Shown here: in pieces, positions 19,501 through 27,845 of the stretch
How positions within the stretch are numbered: position 1 is the stretch's first letter
Layout: every line of letters begins with the position of its first letter
DNA from: Paraburkholderia caledonica NBRC 102488
Lineage (GTDB): Bacteria > Pseudomonadota > Gammaproteobacteria > Burkholderiales > Burkholderiaceae
Reading direction: 5' to 3'
DNA: 64,000 nucleotides
NCBI RefSeq assembly: GCF_000685095.1
Contig: NZ_BAYE01000001.1
Location: 372,001 to 436,000, forward strand
Made by a program: the position numbers and the translations under genes
The notes under the pieces: model-generated
What the model was told of the DNA's origin: nothing
The model's database searches: none
Seen by the model: the letters and a program-made list of their open reading frames with translations, nothing else

Positions 19501-20900
19501 GACGTCTCCGCCACGTTCGTCGCAAGGACGATGCGCCGTGCGTTGGAGGTGCGGAACACGCGTTCCTGATCGGCGGCCGAGAGCCGCGCGAACAGCGGCA
19601 GGATTTCCGTATGCGGCGGATGATGCTTGCGCAGCGCCTCTGCGGCGTCGCGGATTTCACGCTCGCCAGGCAGAAACACCAGCACGTCGCCGGGGCCTTC
19701 GCGGCACAGTTCGTCGACGGCATCGACGATCGCTTCCATCAGATCGCGGTCGCGCTCCTTGCCGGTCTCTCGCGGAGTCTTCGCACGTTCACGCGACGCC
19801 GAGCCGCCCGATGTGCCTGACGTACCCTGCGCCGCCTTCACGGCGGGGCTGTCCTCCTCTATTGGACGGTAGCGCACCTCGACGGGATAAAGCCGCCCGC
19901 TCACTTCGATTACCGGCGCGGGCTTTTCCTCGCTGCCGAAGTGGCGCGCGAACCGGTCGGCGTCGATCGTCGCCGACGTCACGATCACCTTCAGATCGGG
20001 ACGCTTGACCAGAATTTCCTTCAGGTAGCCGAGCAGAAAGTCGATGTTCAGACTGCGCTCATGCGCTTCGTCGATGATCAGCGTGTCGTACGCTTTGAGC
20101 AGCGGATCAGTCTGCGTTTCGGCGAGGAGAATACCGTCCGTCATCAGCTTGACGGATGCACCCGGCGACAGGTTGTCGGTGAAACGCACCTTGTAGCCGA
20201 CCACTTCGCCAAAGGGCGTACCAAGCTCCTCAGCGATGCGCCGGCCCGTCGCCGAAGCGGCAATGCGGCGCGGCTGTGTGTGGCCGAGCAAGCCCGAGCC
20301 GCCCGCGCCGAGGCCGCGCCCTAGCGCAAGGCAGATTTTCGGCAACTGCGTGGTCTTGCCCGAGCCGGTTTCGCCTGACACGATTACCACCTGATTTTCG
20401 GCGATCGCCTTGGCGATTTCGTCGCGGCGGCCCGAGACCGGTAGCGCTTCGGGGAAGGTGATCGGCGGAACCGGATTCGGCTGCACCACGCGCGCCTCAC
20501 GTGGGGCGCGCGGTTCACGGGGCGGTTGCTGGCGCGATGGCTTTCCAGCCTCTGGCTGCCTGCCCTGCCCGCGCTGGTCGCGTTGCCCGCTCTGCCCGCG
20601 TTGTTCGCCGCGTTGTTTGCGTTGTTCGCCCCGTTCACGCGATTCAGGTGCGTCGCGCGTCTCGCCCGGCGGCTCCGCGCGCTCGACATCCTTCGACGTG
20701 TGCGACGCATTCTGCCGGTTGGAAGACGCCTGCGCGCGTTCGCCGGCGCGATGCGGCTCGCGCGCCTTTCGAGGCGCGTCCGGGTTGCTTTGCTTCGCGT
20801 CCTTTTCGGGGCGGCGCTGCGCGTCGCCGGAGTTCGCCTGATCGGCGGCCGGCGCCGCATTCTCGTTCGCCGCGGCGGGACTTTTGGGTACATTCGACAT
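16506..20900 (-). CDS. hrpA: ATP-dependent RNA helicase HrpA (DEAH box)
   Basis: 1464 residues. The DEAH helicase core has Walker A GETGSGKT (176-183), IIDEAH (275-280), SATI, and the QRAGRCGR motif VI, followed by the HA2 and OB domains and the long HrpA-specific C-terminal domain. E. coli HrpA (about 1300 aa) acts on stalled or collided ribosomes and on mRNA processing. The first 140 residues are low-complexity, rich in Arg, Gln, Glu and Pro (for example RGEQRKQRGEQRGQ), and probably a disordered RNA-binding extension. It is divergent from argA with only 23 bp between start codons. Confidence 0.95.
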   Translation of the reverse strand: MSNVPKSPAAANENAAPAADQANSGDAQRRPEKDAKQSNPDAPRKAREPHRAGERAQASSNRQNASHTSKDVERAEPPGETRDAPESRERGEQRKQRGEQRGQSGQRDQRGQGRQPEAGKPSRQQPPREPRAPREARVVQPNPVPPITFPEALPVSGRRDEIAKAIAENQVVIVSGETGSGKTTQLPKICLALGRGLGAGGSGLLGHTQPRRIAASATGRRIAEELGTPFGEVVGYKVRFTDNLSPGASVKLMTDGILLAETQTDPLLKAYDTLIIDEAHERSLNIDFLLGYLKEILVKRPDLKVIVTSATIDADRFARHFGSEEKPAPVIEVSGRLYPVEVRYRPIEEDSPAVKAAQGTSGTSGGSASRERAKTPRETGKERDRDLMEAIVDAVDELCREGPGDVLVFLPGEREIRDAAEALRKHHPPHTEILPLFARLSAADQERVFRTSNARRIVLATNVAETSLTVPGIRYVVDTGLARVKRYSYRNKVEQLQVESISQAAANQRAGRCGRVADGICIRLYDESDYQSRVRFTDPEILRSSLASVILRMKSLHLTAIETFPFIEPPPGRAIADGYQLLNELGAVDDDNQLTPLGRELARLPLDPRVGRMILAARDQQSLKEVLIIASALSVQDPRDRPIEAQEQADQAHRRFADERSEFLQWLKIWNWFEEAIAHKKSNKQLHEECRKNFLSQLRLREWRDVHSQLLTVVREHGWRLNEAEATFEQIHLALLTGLLGNIGLKADDEPYYLGARGIKFYLWPGSALVKKAGKWVMAAELVETSRLYARCIAKIEPEWIEKIGSHLLKKSLSEPHWEKRAAQVSAFERAVLYGLPIYHRRRVSFGKQDPARARELFIRGALVEGEFDTKLGFFAHNRKLLADIEQLEHKSRRQDVLVDDELIFAFYDQALPKGIYTGASFERWYRDELKKSGQPEDKLRLLYLSRDDLMRHEAAGVTTDLFPKRMTMAGVEMALTYHFEPGSPRDGVTLAVPLYALNQVDARRCEWLVPGMLKEKTQLLLKSLPQKLRRHCVPLPEYAAGFVDRHGAPRFGAGGLLEALIADIREQKQLMLKQSDFKLETLPPHLFMNFKVVDEHGRQLAMGRNLSQLRAELGGQAQQHFQKIASSAAGAALADAAGSRADGAGTARTAPASSGPAQRGKSAAAPAPQTPSQGGAGGTALYENLTTWNFGKLPELLEIRRGGQTLFGYPALVDRGTHCDVEVFDSPDEAARIHRAGLRRLFALQLKEPIKYLEKNLPGLREMAMQFMTRGTQEELRDQLIDTALDRACLQDSLPDDDVSFHTRRDEGRSRLTLLAQEIARLVGQILGEYASVLKKLVQAKSFTAAHADMQNQLDALIGKRFVVDTPYSQLTHFPRYLKGIALRIDKLKADPARDARQFAEFQPLLQNYQRAVAQRGGVPDARLSEFRWLLEELRVSLFAQELRTPMPVSVKRLYKVWDSMQR

Positions 20901-20908
20901 GGGGGCGC

Positions 20909-20916
20909 ATTATAAT
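20909..20916. promoter_or_regulatory. argA/hrpA: Palindromic -10 element shared by argA and hrpA
   Basis: The 8-mer ATTATAAT is its own reverse complement and gives a consensus TATAAT on each strand, in the 23-bp gap between the two start codons. Transcripts starting the usual distance downstream would begin within about 2 nt of each ATG. No good -35 hexamer is present for either direction. Confidence 0.55.
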
Positions 20917-20923
20917 CCCCGGC

Positions 20924-22312
20924 ATGAATTCCCAAACCGACCTCGTCCCCGCGCCCGCGAGCGTTCCGGCCCCCGCCGGAGCAACGGAAAACCTCGCACA
21001 GCACGCGCAATTCGTCGACTGGATGCGCTCAGTCGCCCCTTATATCCACGCGTTCCGGAATAAGACGTTTGTTGTCGGTTTCGGCGGCGAAGTGGTGCAT
21101 CAGGGGCTCCTGAATGCGCTCGTGTCCGACATAGCGCTGCTGCAGGCCATGGGCATCCAGATCGTTCTCGTGCACGGCTCCCGGCCGCAGGTCGAAGAGC
21201 AGATGAGTCTGCACGGCGTCGAGTCCGAGTTTTCGCACGGCATGCGCATTACCGACGCCCGCGCGCTCGAATCCGCGAAAGAAGCCGCCGGCGAAGTGCG
21301 TCTGGATATCGAGGCCGCCATCAGCCAGGGCTTGCCGAACACGCCCATGGCGCACGCGCACATCAGCGTGGTCTCGGGCAATTTCGTGACGGCGCGCCCA
21401 GTCGGCATTCTGGACGGCGTGGACTTCGCGCACACAGGCGTGGTGCGCAAGATCGACGCGGATTCGATCCGTCATTCGCTTGCAAGCCGCAAGCTGGTGC
21501 TGTTGTCGCCGCTCGGCTTTTCGCCCACCGGCGAGGCATTCAACCTCGCAATGGAAGACGTCGCCTCTGCTGCCGCCATCGCCTTGCGCGCCGACAAGAT
21601 CGTGTTCCTGACCGAAACGCCCGGCCTCATGCAGGCCGGCGAAGACGGCACCGAACTGATCCGCGAACTGTCGCTCGACGACGCGTACAAGCTGCACGAA
21701 AGCGGCGAAGTCACCGGCGACGCGGGCTTCTATCTGAAGCATTCGATCCGCGCGTGCCGCGGCGGCGTGGCGCGGGCGCACATCATCCCTTACGCGCTCG
21801 ACGGCAGTCTGCTGCTCGAACTGTTCCTGCACGACGGCGTGGGCACGATGATCTCGTACGAGAATCTCGAAAGTCTGCGCGAAGCCACGCCGGACGACGT
21901 CGGCGGCATTCTCGCGCTGATCGAGCCGCTCGAATCGGACGGCACGCTGGTGCGGCGCGGCCGCCATCAGATCGAGCGCGACATCGACCATTTCTCGGTG
22001 ATCGAGCACGATGGCGTGCTGTTCGGCTGCGCGGCGTTGTATCCGTACACGCAGGAGCGCATCGGCGAAATGGCTTGCCTCACAGTCGCGCCCGAAGCGC
22101 AGGGCACCGGCGACGGCGAGCGCCTGCTCAAGCGCATCGAGCAACGCGCGCGGGCCCGCGGGCTCACGCGCATTTTCGTGCTCACCACACGCACCGAGCA
22201 CTGGTTCCTCAAGCGCGGCTTCGTCAAGGTCACGGTCGACGACCTGCCCGAAGACCGCCGCCGACTGTACAACTGGCAGCGCAAATCGCTCGTGCTGATG
22301 AAACAGCTCTGA
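20924..22312 (+). CDS. argA: N-acetylglutamate synthase
   Basis: 462 residues: an amino-acid-kinase domain (about 45-300, with VVGFGGE and IVLVHGSRPQ near its start) fused to a C-terminal GNAT acetyltransferase domain (about 315-462, with LTVAPEAQGTGDGE as the acetyl-CoA P-loop). It makes N-acetylglutamate from glutamate and acetyl-CoA, the first step of arginine synthesis, and is normally inhibited by arginine through the kinase-like domain. The start MNSQTDL follows the first in-frame ATG after the intergenic gap; no Shine-Dalgarno precedes it, in line with a leaderless message. Confidence 0.95.
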   Translation: MNSQTDLVPAPASVPAPAGATENLAQHAQFVDWMRSVAPYIHAFRNKTFVVGFGGEVVHQGLLNALVSDIALLQAMGIQIVLVHGSRPQVEEQMSLHGVESEFSHGMRITDARALESAKEAAGEVRLDIEAAISQGLPNTPMAHAHISVVSGNFVTARPVGILDGVDFAHTGVVRKIDADSIRHSLASRKLVLLSPLGFSPTGEAFNLAMEDVASAAAIALRADKIVFLTETPGLMQAGEDGTELIRELSLDDAYKLHESGEVTGDAGFYLKHSIRACRGGVARAHIIPYALDGSLLLELFLHDGVGTMISYENLESLREATPDDVGGILALIEPLESDGTLVRRGRHQIERDIDHFSVIEHDGVLFGCAALYPYTQERIGEMACLTVAPEAQGTGDGERLLKRIEQRARARGLTRIFVLTTRTEHWFLKRGFVKVTVDDLPEDRRRLYNWQRKSLVLMKQL

Positions 22313-22425
22313 GCGGCCCCATATAAAGCGACCGCCCGTCCTCGTATCGATTACGGTAATTATTTTTTATGGGACTGGAGTAAGTGCCGAAGCATTCACT
22401 CCGGTCGACACAGGAGAAGCACAGC

Positions 22426-22701
22426 ATGACTCGTATGGTTCAATGCGCGAAGCTCGGCAAGGAAGCCGAAGGCCTCGATTTCCCGCCGCTGCCGGGCGAA
22501 CTCGGCAAGCGGATCTACGAAAGCATTTCCAAGGAAGCGTGGCAAGCCTGGTTGAAGCAGCAAACCATGCTGATCAACGAAAACCGTCTGAACATGGCCG
22601 ATCCGCGCGCGCGACAGTATCTGATGAAGCAGACCGAAAAGTTCTTCTTCGGCGAAGGCGCGGATACGGCGCAAGGTTACGTGCCGCCGCCGGCTGAGTA
22701 A
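22426..22701 (+). CDS. yggX: Probable Fe(2+)-trafficking / oxidative damage protection protein
   Basis: 91 residues, exactly the length of E. coli YggX. The hallmark N terminus [21 protein letters not shown] is present with Cys7, followed by [15 protein letters not shown]. The family protects Fe-S enzymes from oxidants and links to iron trafficking. AGGAGA lies 9 nt before the ATG. It follows argA by 113 bp and is closed by a terminator. Confidence 0.95.
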   Translation: MTRMVQCAKLGKEAEGLDFPPLPGELGKRIYESISKEAWQAWLKQQTMLINENRLNMADPRARQYLMKQTEKFFFGEGADTAQGYVPPPAE

Positions 22702-22742
22702 GCGCGAATCGAGTGCTCCGCACTCGCAGCAGTAGCGACGAG

Positions 22743-22769
22743 ATCCGCGCCACGTGCGCGGATTTTTTT
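22743..22769 (+). terminator. Terminator after yggX
   Basis: A 7-bp stem ATCCGCG / CGCGGAT, extendable through the palindromic loop CCACGTG, is followed by seven T residues (22763-22769). Confidence 0.85.
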
Positions 22770-23443
22770 CGCCCCTCGCCTGCCGCGCAAACTCTCCAAA
22801 CGGTACATTCGGTGCTCTTCCGGACGTCTTTTCGAGACTGTCTCGATCGCCGGAATCTCCCGCCCCGCAAGGGATCGAGCGCCGTCGCCAGACCGCGGGT
22901 GCGAAACCGGGTTTGCACGATCCTCTGTCATCGTGCTAACATGTGCGTCGTTCCAACAGCAATTCACCTACATTCGCGTTCTCTGACCTTGCGACCCGCC
23001 ATGTGCCTGCACTGCGTGAGTCCATCGCGATGGAACAGTTTTTATACAAGAAGGCTTGTCGGTCGTATCGCGGTTTGAAGTCGCCCTTCGGTTATCCAAA
23101 GGGCCATTCAGGCGGCGAATAAAGCACCGGCCTTTTTCGTTTCAAGCCTTCCAGTGGCGTAGGTCCGGCCTCCAGCCGTCTGCGTCCTCATGCATCTGCC
23201 CCCCCTCCACGGCCACGCAGGTGCAACAGTCAACACAATTTAATCGAGTGTTTTTTCGCGACCTGGCTCGCGAGGCACGGGCGTTTGCTGCTATTGCCGC
23301 GCTTTCGCGTTTCTTTTCCGACGCGCGCCCACTCTTTCGCCCTCGCGGCGCAAGAACGCCATCGCCCCGTTTGCGAAACTGCACTTCCCAGCAACCGTGG
23401 CGGAACGCATCATGAGTTTCGTCGCAGTCATCGGAGTTTTACC
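22770..23443. other. Long untranslated region before proP
   Basis: About 670 bp without a credible gene. A small hairpin (GCCCTT / AAGGGC around 23083-23104) and a T-rich run near 23130 are visible, as in a leader or small RNA, but the evidence is thin. Short open frames here lack ribosome sites. Confidence 0.4.
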
Positions 23444-24913
23444 TTGACCGCTTCCAGCAACGGCTTCTGGCGACATCACAAACAAGAACAGCGCCTTTCT
23501 CTCGACGACATCACGGTCGTCGATAACTCGCTCCTCAAGCGTGCCGTCGGCGCCATGGCGCTCGGCAACGCAATGGAATGGTTCGACTTCGGCGTGTACA
23601 GCTACATCGCTGTCACGCTCGGCAAAGTGTTCTTCCCGTCGTCGAGCCCTTCCGCCCAGTTGATCGCCACGTTCGGCACGTTTGCCGCCGCATTTCTCGT
23701 GCGCCCGGTCGGCGGCATGGTGTTCGGGCCGCTCGGCGACCGCATCGGCCGACAGCGCGTACTCGCAATGACCATGATCATGATGGCGATCGGCACGTTC
23801 GCGATCGGGCTGATCCCGAGTTATGGCTCGATCGGCATCCTCGCGCCGGCGCTGCTGCTCGTAGCGCGTCTGGTGCAAGGCTTTTCGACCGGCGGCGAAT
23901 ACGGCGGGGCAGCCACCTTCATCGCCGAATTTTCGACGGACAAGCGGCGCGGCTTCATGGGCAGCTTCCTTGAGTTCGGTACGCTGATCGGCTACGTGCT
24001 CGGCGCAGGCACGGTTGCGGTGCTGACCGCGACGCTGTCGAACGACGCGCTGCTGTCGTGGGGCTGGCGTGTGCCGTTCCTGATCGCCGGTCCGCTGGGC
24101 CTGGTGGGTCTTTATATCCGGATGAAGCTCGAAGAAACGCCCGCGTTCAAGAAGCAGGCCGAGCAACGCGAAGCCGAAGACAAGGCGCTGCCGAAGCAGT
24201 CGCTGCGCAATCTGCTCATGCAGCAATGGAAGCCGCTGCTGCTGTGCGTCGGGCTCGTGCTGATCTTCAACGTGACCGACTACATGGCGCTCTCGTACCT
24301 GCCGAGCTACCTGTCGGCCACCCTGCACTTCAACGAATCGCACGGTCTTTTCATCGTGCTGCTCGTGATGGTACTGATGATGCCGATGACGCTCGCAGCC
24401 GGCCGTCTGTCCGACACGATCGGCCGTAAGCCGGTGATGCTGTTCGGCTGCGTGGGTCTGTTCGCGCTGTCGATCCCTGCGCTGCTGCTGATCCGCATGG
24501 GCACGCTGGTGCCCGTGTTCGGCGGCCTGATGATTCTCGGCGTGCTGCTGTCGTGCTTCACGGGCGTGATGCCGTCGGCACTGCCGGCGCTGTTCCCGAC
24601 TAAGATCCGATACGGCGCGCTGGCCATTGGCTTCAATATTTCGGTGTCGCTGTTCGGCGGTACGACGCCGTTGGTGACCGCATGGCTCGTCGACCGCACC
24701 GGCAATCTGATGATGCCTGCGTACTACCTGATGGGCGCGTCGCTAATCGGTATCGTCTCCGTGATGGCGCTCCGCGAAACCGCCCGCAAGCCGCTGCTCG
24801 GCTCGGGCCCTTGCGTGGCGACGCGCGCCGAAGCACATGCAGTACTGCGTGGCGAACGTGAAGCCGAAGAGATGGACGAACGCTACGCAGCCACTGCTAC
24901 GGCGCGTGCGTGA
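23444..24913 (+). CDS. proP: ProP-type proline/glycine betaine:H+ symporter
   Basis: 489 residues from a TTG start at 23444 (GGAG 7 nt upstream; no closer ATG precedes the conserved DDITVVDN start region). It is a 12-helix major facilitator of the metabolite:H+ symporter group. LGNAMEWFDFGVY, GDRIGRQRVL, GFSTGGEYGGAATFIAE and FPTKIRYGALA all match ProP closely. It should import osmoprotectants. The C-terminal antiparallel coiled coil that tunes osmosensing in E. coli ProP is missing; the tail after helix 12 is only about 40 residues. It stands alone with a long leader. Confidence 0.85.
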   Translation: MTASSNGFWRHHKQEQRLSLDDITVVDNSLLKRAVGAMALGNAMEWFDFGVYSYIAVTLGKVFFPSSSPSAQLIATFGTFAAAFLVRPVGGMVFGPLGDRIGRQRVLAMTMIMMAIGTFAIGLIPSYGSIGILAPALLLVARLVQGFSTGGEYGGAATFIAEFSTDKRRGFMGSFLEFGTLIGYVLGAGTVAVLTATLSNDALLSWGWRVPFLIAGPLGLVGLYIRMKLEETPAFKKQAEQREAEDKALPKQSLRNLLMQQWKPLLLCVGLVLIFNVTDYMALSYLPSYLSATLHFNESHGLFIVLLVMVLMMPMTLAAGRLSDTIGRKPVMLFGCVGLFALSIPALLLIRMGTLVPVFGGLMILGVLLSCFTGVMPSALPALFPTKIRYGALAIGFNISVSLFGGTTPLVTAWLVDRTGNLMMPAYYLMGASLIGIVSVMALRETARKPLLGSGPCVATRAEAHAVLRGEREAEEMDERYAATATARA

Positions 24914-25050
24914 TTGCCTGCGGCGCGGTGATACGGCGCGACTGCTTTGGGCGTCGCCGCTAACCGCGTTATCAGGCTTGATTGCGGCAATCGCGCTAGC
25001 GAAGCCGACTTACCGCGCGGCATTCCAGTTACATCGAAAGTAGGCGCACG

Positions 25051-25080
25051 ACGGGCCGGCACATTTGCCGGCCCGTTTTC
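25051..25080. terminator. Shared hairpin between proP and phosphoesterase gene
   Basis: A perfect 11-bp stem ACGGGCCGGCA / TGCCGGCCCGT with a 4-nt loop followed by TTTTC on the plus strand. It lies between two convergent genes. Confidence 0.75.
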
Positions 25081-25567
25081 ATTTCAGCAGCAGATCGAAT
25101 CTCGCCTGCGCGCGCGATCCTTCGACCGTCAGAATGCCCGCCGACACCGGCAGCTTGAAGCGTCGCGGCCCCGCACTGCCGGGGTTGATGAACAGCACGC
25201 CGTCGCGCTCGGTGATCGACGGCTTATGCGAATGGCCAGTCACCACCACGCCGATACCGTCGTTGCGCGGATCGGCTGGCACGTCGGCGATGTCATGCAC
25301 GACAAGAATCGCGACCTGCTGCACGTTGAGCGTCGCATGCGTAGGCAGCGACGCGGCCCACTCGCCGGTGTCGTTATTGCCGCGCACGACGGTGAGCGGC
25401 GCGATCTGACGGAGCGCCTCGAGCACGGCCTCGCTACAGATGTCGCCCGCGTGGATGATGGCGTCGCAGCCCGCGAGATATTCGAGCGCTTCGGGACGCA
25501 CGAGATTGTGCGTGTCGGAGATGAGGCCGATGCAGCTCGACGGCGCGCGGCGAGTAGATGAAGTCAT
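25079..25567 (-). CDS. YfcE/MJ0936-type metallophosphoesterase
   Basis: 162 residues, a minimal calcineurin-like phosphodiesterase. All metal-ligand motifs are visible: LISDTHN (15-21), IIHAGDI, RGNND, VVHD and VVTGHSHKP, closed by INPGSAGPRR. The family hydrolyses phosphodiesters in vitro with Mn or Ni; the natural substrate is not settled. The 11-residue N-terminal Ser/Arg-rich stretch may be dispensable. It is convergent with proP and precedes no cotranscribed gene closely except the TMEM175-like gene 90 bp upstream. Confidence 0.88.
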   Translation of the reverse strand: MTSSTRRAPSSCIGLISDTHNLVRPEALEYLAGCDAIIHAGDICSEAVLEALRQIAPLTVVRGNNDTGEWAASLPTHATLNVQQVAILVVHDIADVPADPRNDGIGVVVTGHSHKPSITERDGVLFINPGSAGPRRFKLPVSAGILTVEGSRAQARFDLLLK

Positions 25568-25657
25568 GACTACGGTATCCGTGAAGCTCGGGGCTGGTCG
25601 CGATTAGCCTCGCTGCGCTCAGGCTCGTTGCGCGAGGGCGGTCGCCCGCCAGCACGC

Positions 25658-26233
<576 letters not shown>

Positions 26234-26318
26234 CGGCTGTTCCTCGAATGAATGCGGTTGAATGCGGGGCGATTATCCGCGATGGCGCGACGCTTTGTCG
26301 ATGCGCGCCGCGCTCGGG

Positions 26319-27719
26319 TTACTTCAGCGGCTTCAGACCGTCGAGCAAAGTCGGCACCAGTTCGCTGATGGTCGGATGAATGTGCATCGCGTATTGCAAG
26401 GTGGGATACGGCGCTCCCGCCGTCATGATGTCGATGAAGGTATGAATCGCCTCGTCGCCTTCTATACCGTGGATTGCCGCGCCGAGAATCTGCCGGGTGT
26501 GCGGGTCGGCAAGCACCTTCATGAAACCGTCGGTCTCGCCGCGCTCGCGCGCGCGGCCCACGCGCGACATCGGCATGGTCGCGATCAGCGCGTCGCGGCC
26601 GCTCTTGCGCACGTCGGCTTCGGAAAGGCCCACGCGCGCGAGCGGCGGGTCGACGAACACCGCGTACGCCATGATCCGTTTGTCGACAGTGCGCGTGCCG
26701 CCATCGAGCAGATTGGCTGCGACGATCTGGTAATCGTCGTAGGACGTATGCGTAAACGCGCCTCGTCCGTTGATATCGCCGATCGCCCACACGCCCGGCA
26801 CGTTGGTGCGCAACTGGCCGTCCACGGGAATCGTGCCATGCCGGTCGGTCTCGATGCCGGCTGCGGCAAGGCCGAGATCGTCGGTATTCGGTTTGCGGCC
26901 GGTTGCGAACAGCAGATGCGACGCCTCGAGCGCCGGGACATTCTGCTCGAAGCCGATACACACCTCGTTCTCGCGATGGGGATGCGGCTCGACGCGCGAA
27001 GGCTGCACCCCGAAACGGAACTCCACGCCTTCGCGCGCCAGCACGCTCTGCACTGACTCCGCAAAGTCGGCGTCTTCGCGCGTGAGCACACGATCGCCGC
27101 GCACCAGCACCGTCACTTCGCTGCCGAAGCGGCGAAACACCTGCGCAAATTCGAGCGCGATATAACTGCCCCCGACAATCACGAGCCGGCTTGGCAACTC
27201 CGTGATCTCAAGCAGACTCGAGTTGGTGTAATAGCGGGCTCGCTCGATCCCTTCAAGCGGCGGCACCACGGCGCGCGTGCCCGTATTGAGGAAAATCTCG
27301 TCCGCGCTCAGTTCGTGTAGCACAGCTCCGTCTGGCCCGCTGACGGCAAGCGTGTGCGGCCCGGTGAAGCGCGCATGGCCGTTGAACACCGTGACGTTCC
27401 GAGCGCCCCGCAGCCAGGCCTCCACTCCGTCGTGCGACTGGCCGACGATCTTGTCCTTGCGCGCCTTGACCGCCGCCATATCCACACCGACCGCGCCGCC
27501 GATATGCACGCCGAGCCTCGCCGCATGGCGCGCCACATGCGCCGCGCGGGCGCTGGCAACATACGCCTTGGTCGGCGTGCAGCCGACGTTCACACAGGTC
27601 CCGCCGAACGCCGCGCGTTCAATGACCGCCGTGCTGCGGCCGCTTTTGCCAAGACGCACAGCGAGCGGCGCGCCGCCCTGTCCCGTGCCGATCACAACCG
27701 CGTCGAAGTGCTGTGCCAT
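26319..27719 (-). CDS. FAD-dependent pyridine nucleotide-disulfide oxidoreductase (MerA-like)
   Basis: 466 residues of class I disulfide reductase. An N-terminal FAD Rossmann motif (VVIGTGQGGAPLA), redox-active Cys42 and Cys47 in GGTCVNVGCTPTK, an NAD(P) binding motif IVGGSYIALEFA, the second FAD motif VWAIGDING, and the C-terminal MHIHPTISE dimer motif are all in place. It lacks the extra heavy-metal domain and the C-terminal vicinal cysteines of true mercuric reductase, and no mer genes are near. Likely a general flavoprotein reductase of unknown substrate. Confidence 0.87.
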   Translation of the reverse strand: MAQHFDAVVIGTGQGGAPLAVRLGKSGRSTAVIERAAFGGTCVNVGCTPTKAYVASARAAHVARHAARLGVHIGGAVGVDMAAVKARKDKIVGQSHDGVEAWLRGARNVTVFNGHARFTGPHTLAVSGPDGAVLHELSADEIFLNTGTRAVVPPLEGIERARYYTNSSLLEITELPSRLVIVGGSYIALEFAQVFRRFGSEVTVLVRGDRVLTREDADFAESVQSVLAREGVEFRFGVQPSRVEPHPHRENEVCIGFEQNVPALEASHLLFATGRKPNTDDLGLAAAGIETDRHGTIPVDGQLRTNVPGVWAIGDINGRGAFTHTSYDDYQIVAANLLDGGTRTVDKRIMAYAVFVDPPLARVGLSEADVRKSGRDALIATMPMSRVGRARERGETDGFMKVLADPHTRQILGAAIHGIEGDEAIHTFIDIMTAGAPYPTLQYAMHIHPTISELVPTLLDGLKPLK

Positions 27720-27845
27720 CGCAAGTCTCCTGGGGCTCAGATGCAGGTCGTTGCATCTTACGCCCAGTCTTCAGCGCGGTTATGTCACCTAGCCGATCCT
27801 CGCGGATTGAGAACCTTCGCGACATACGCCAACGCGACGCGCGGA

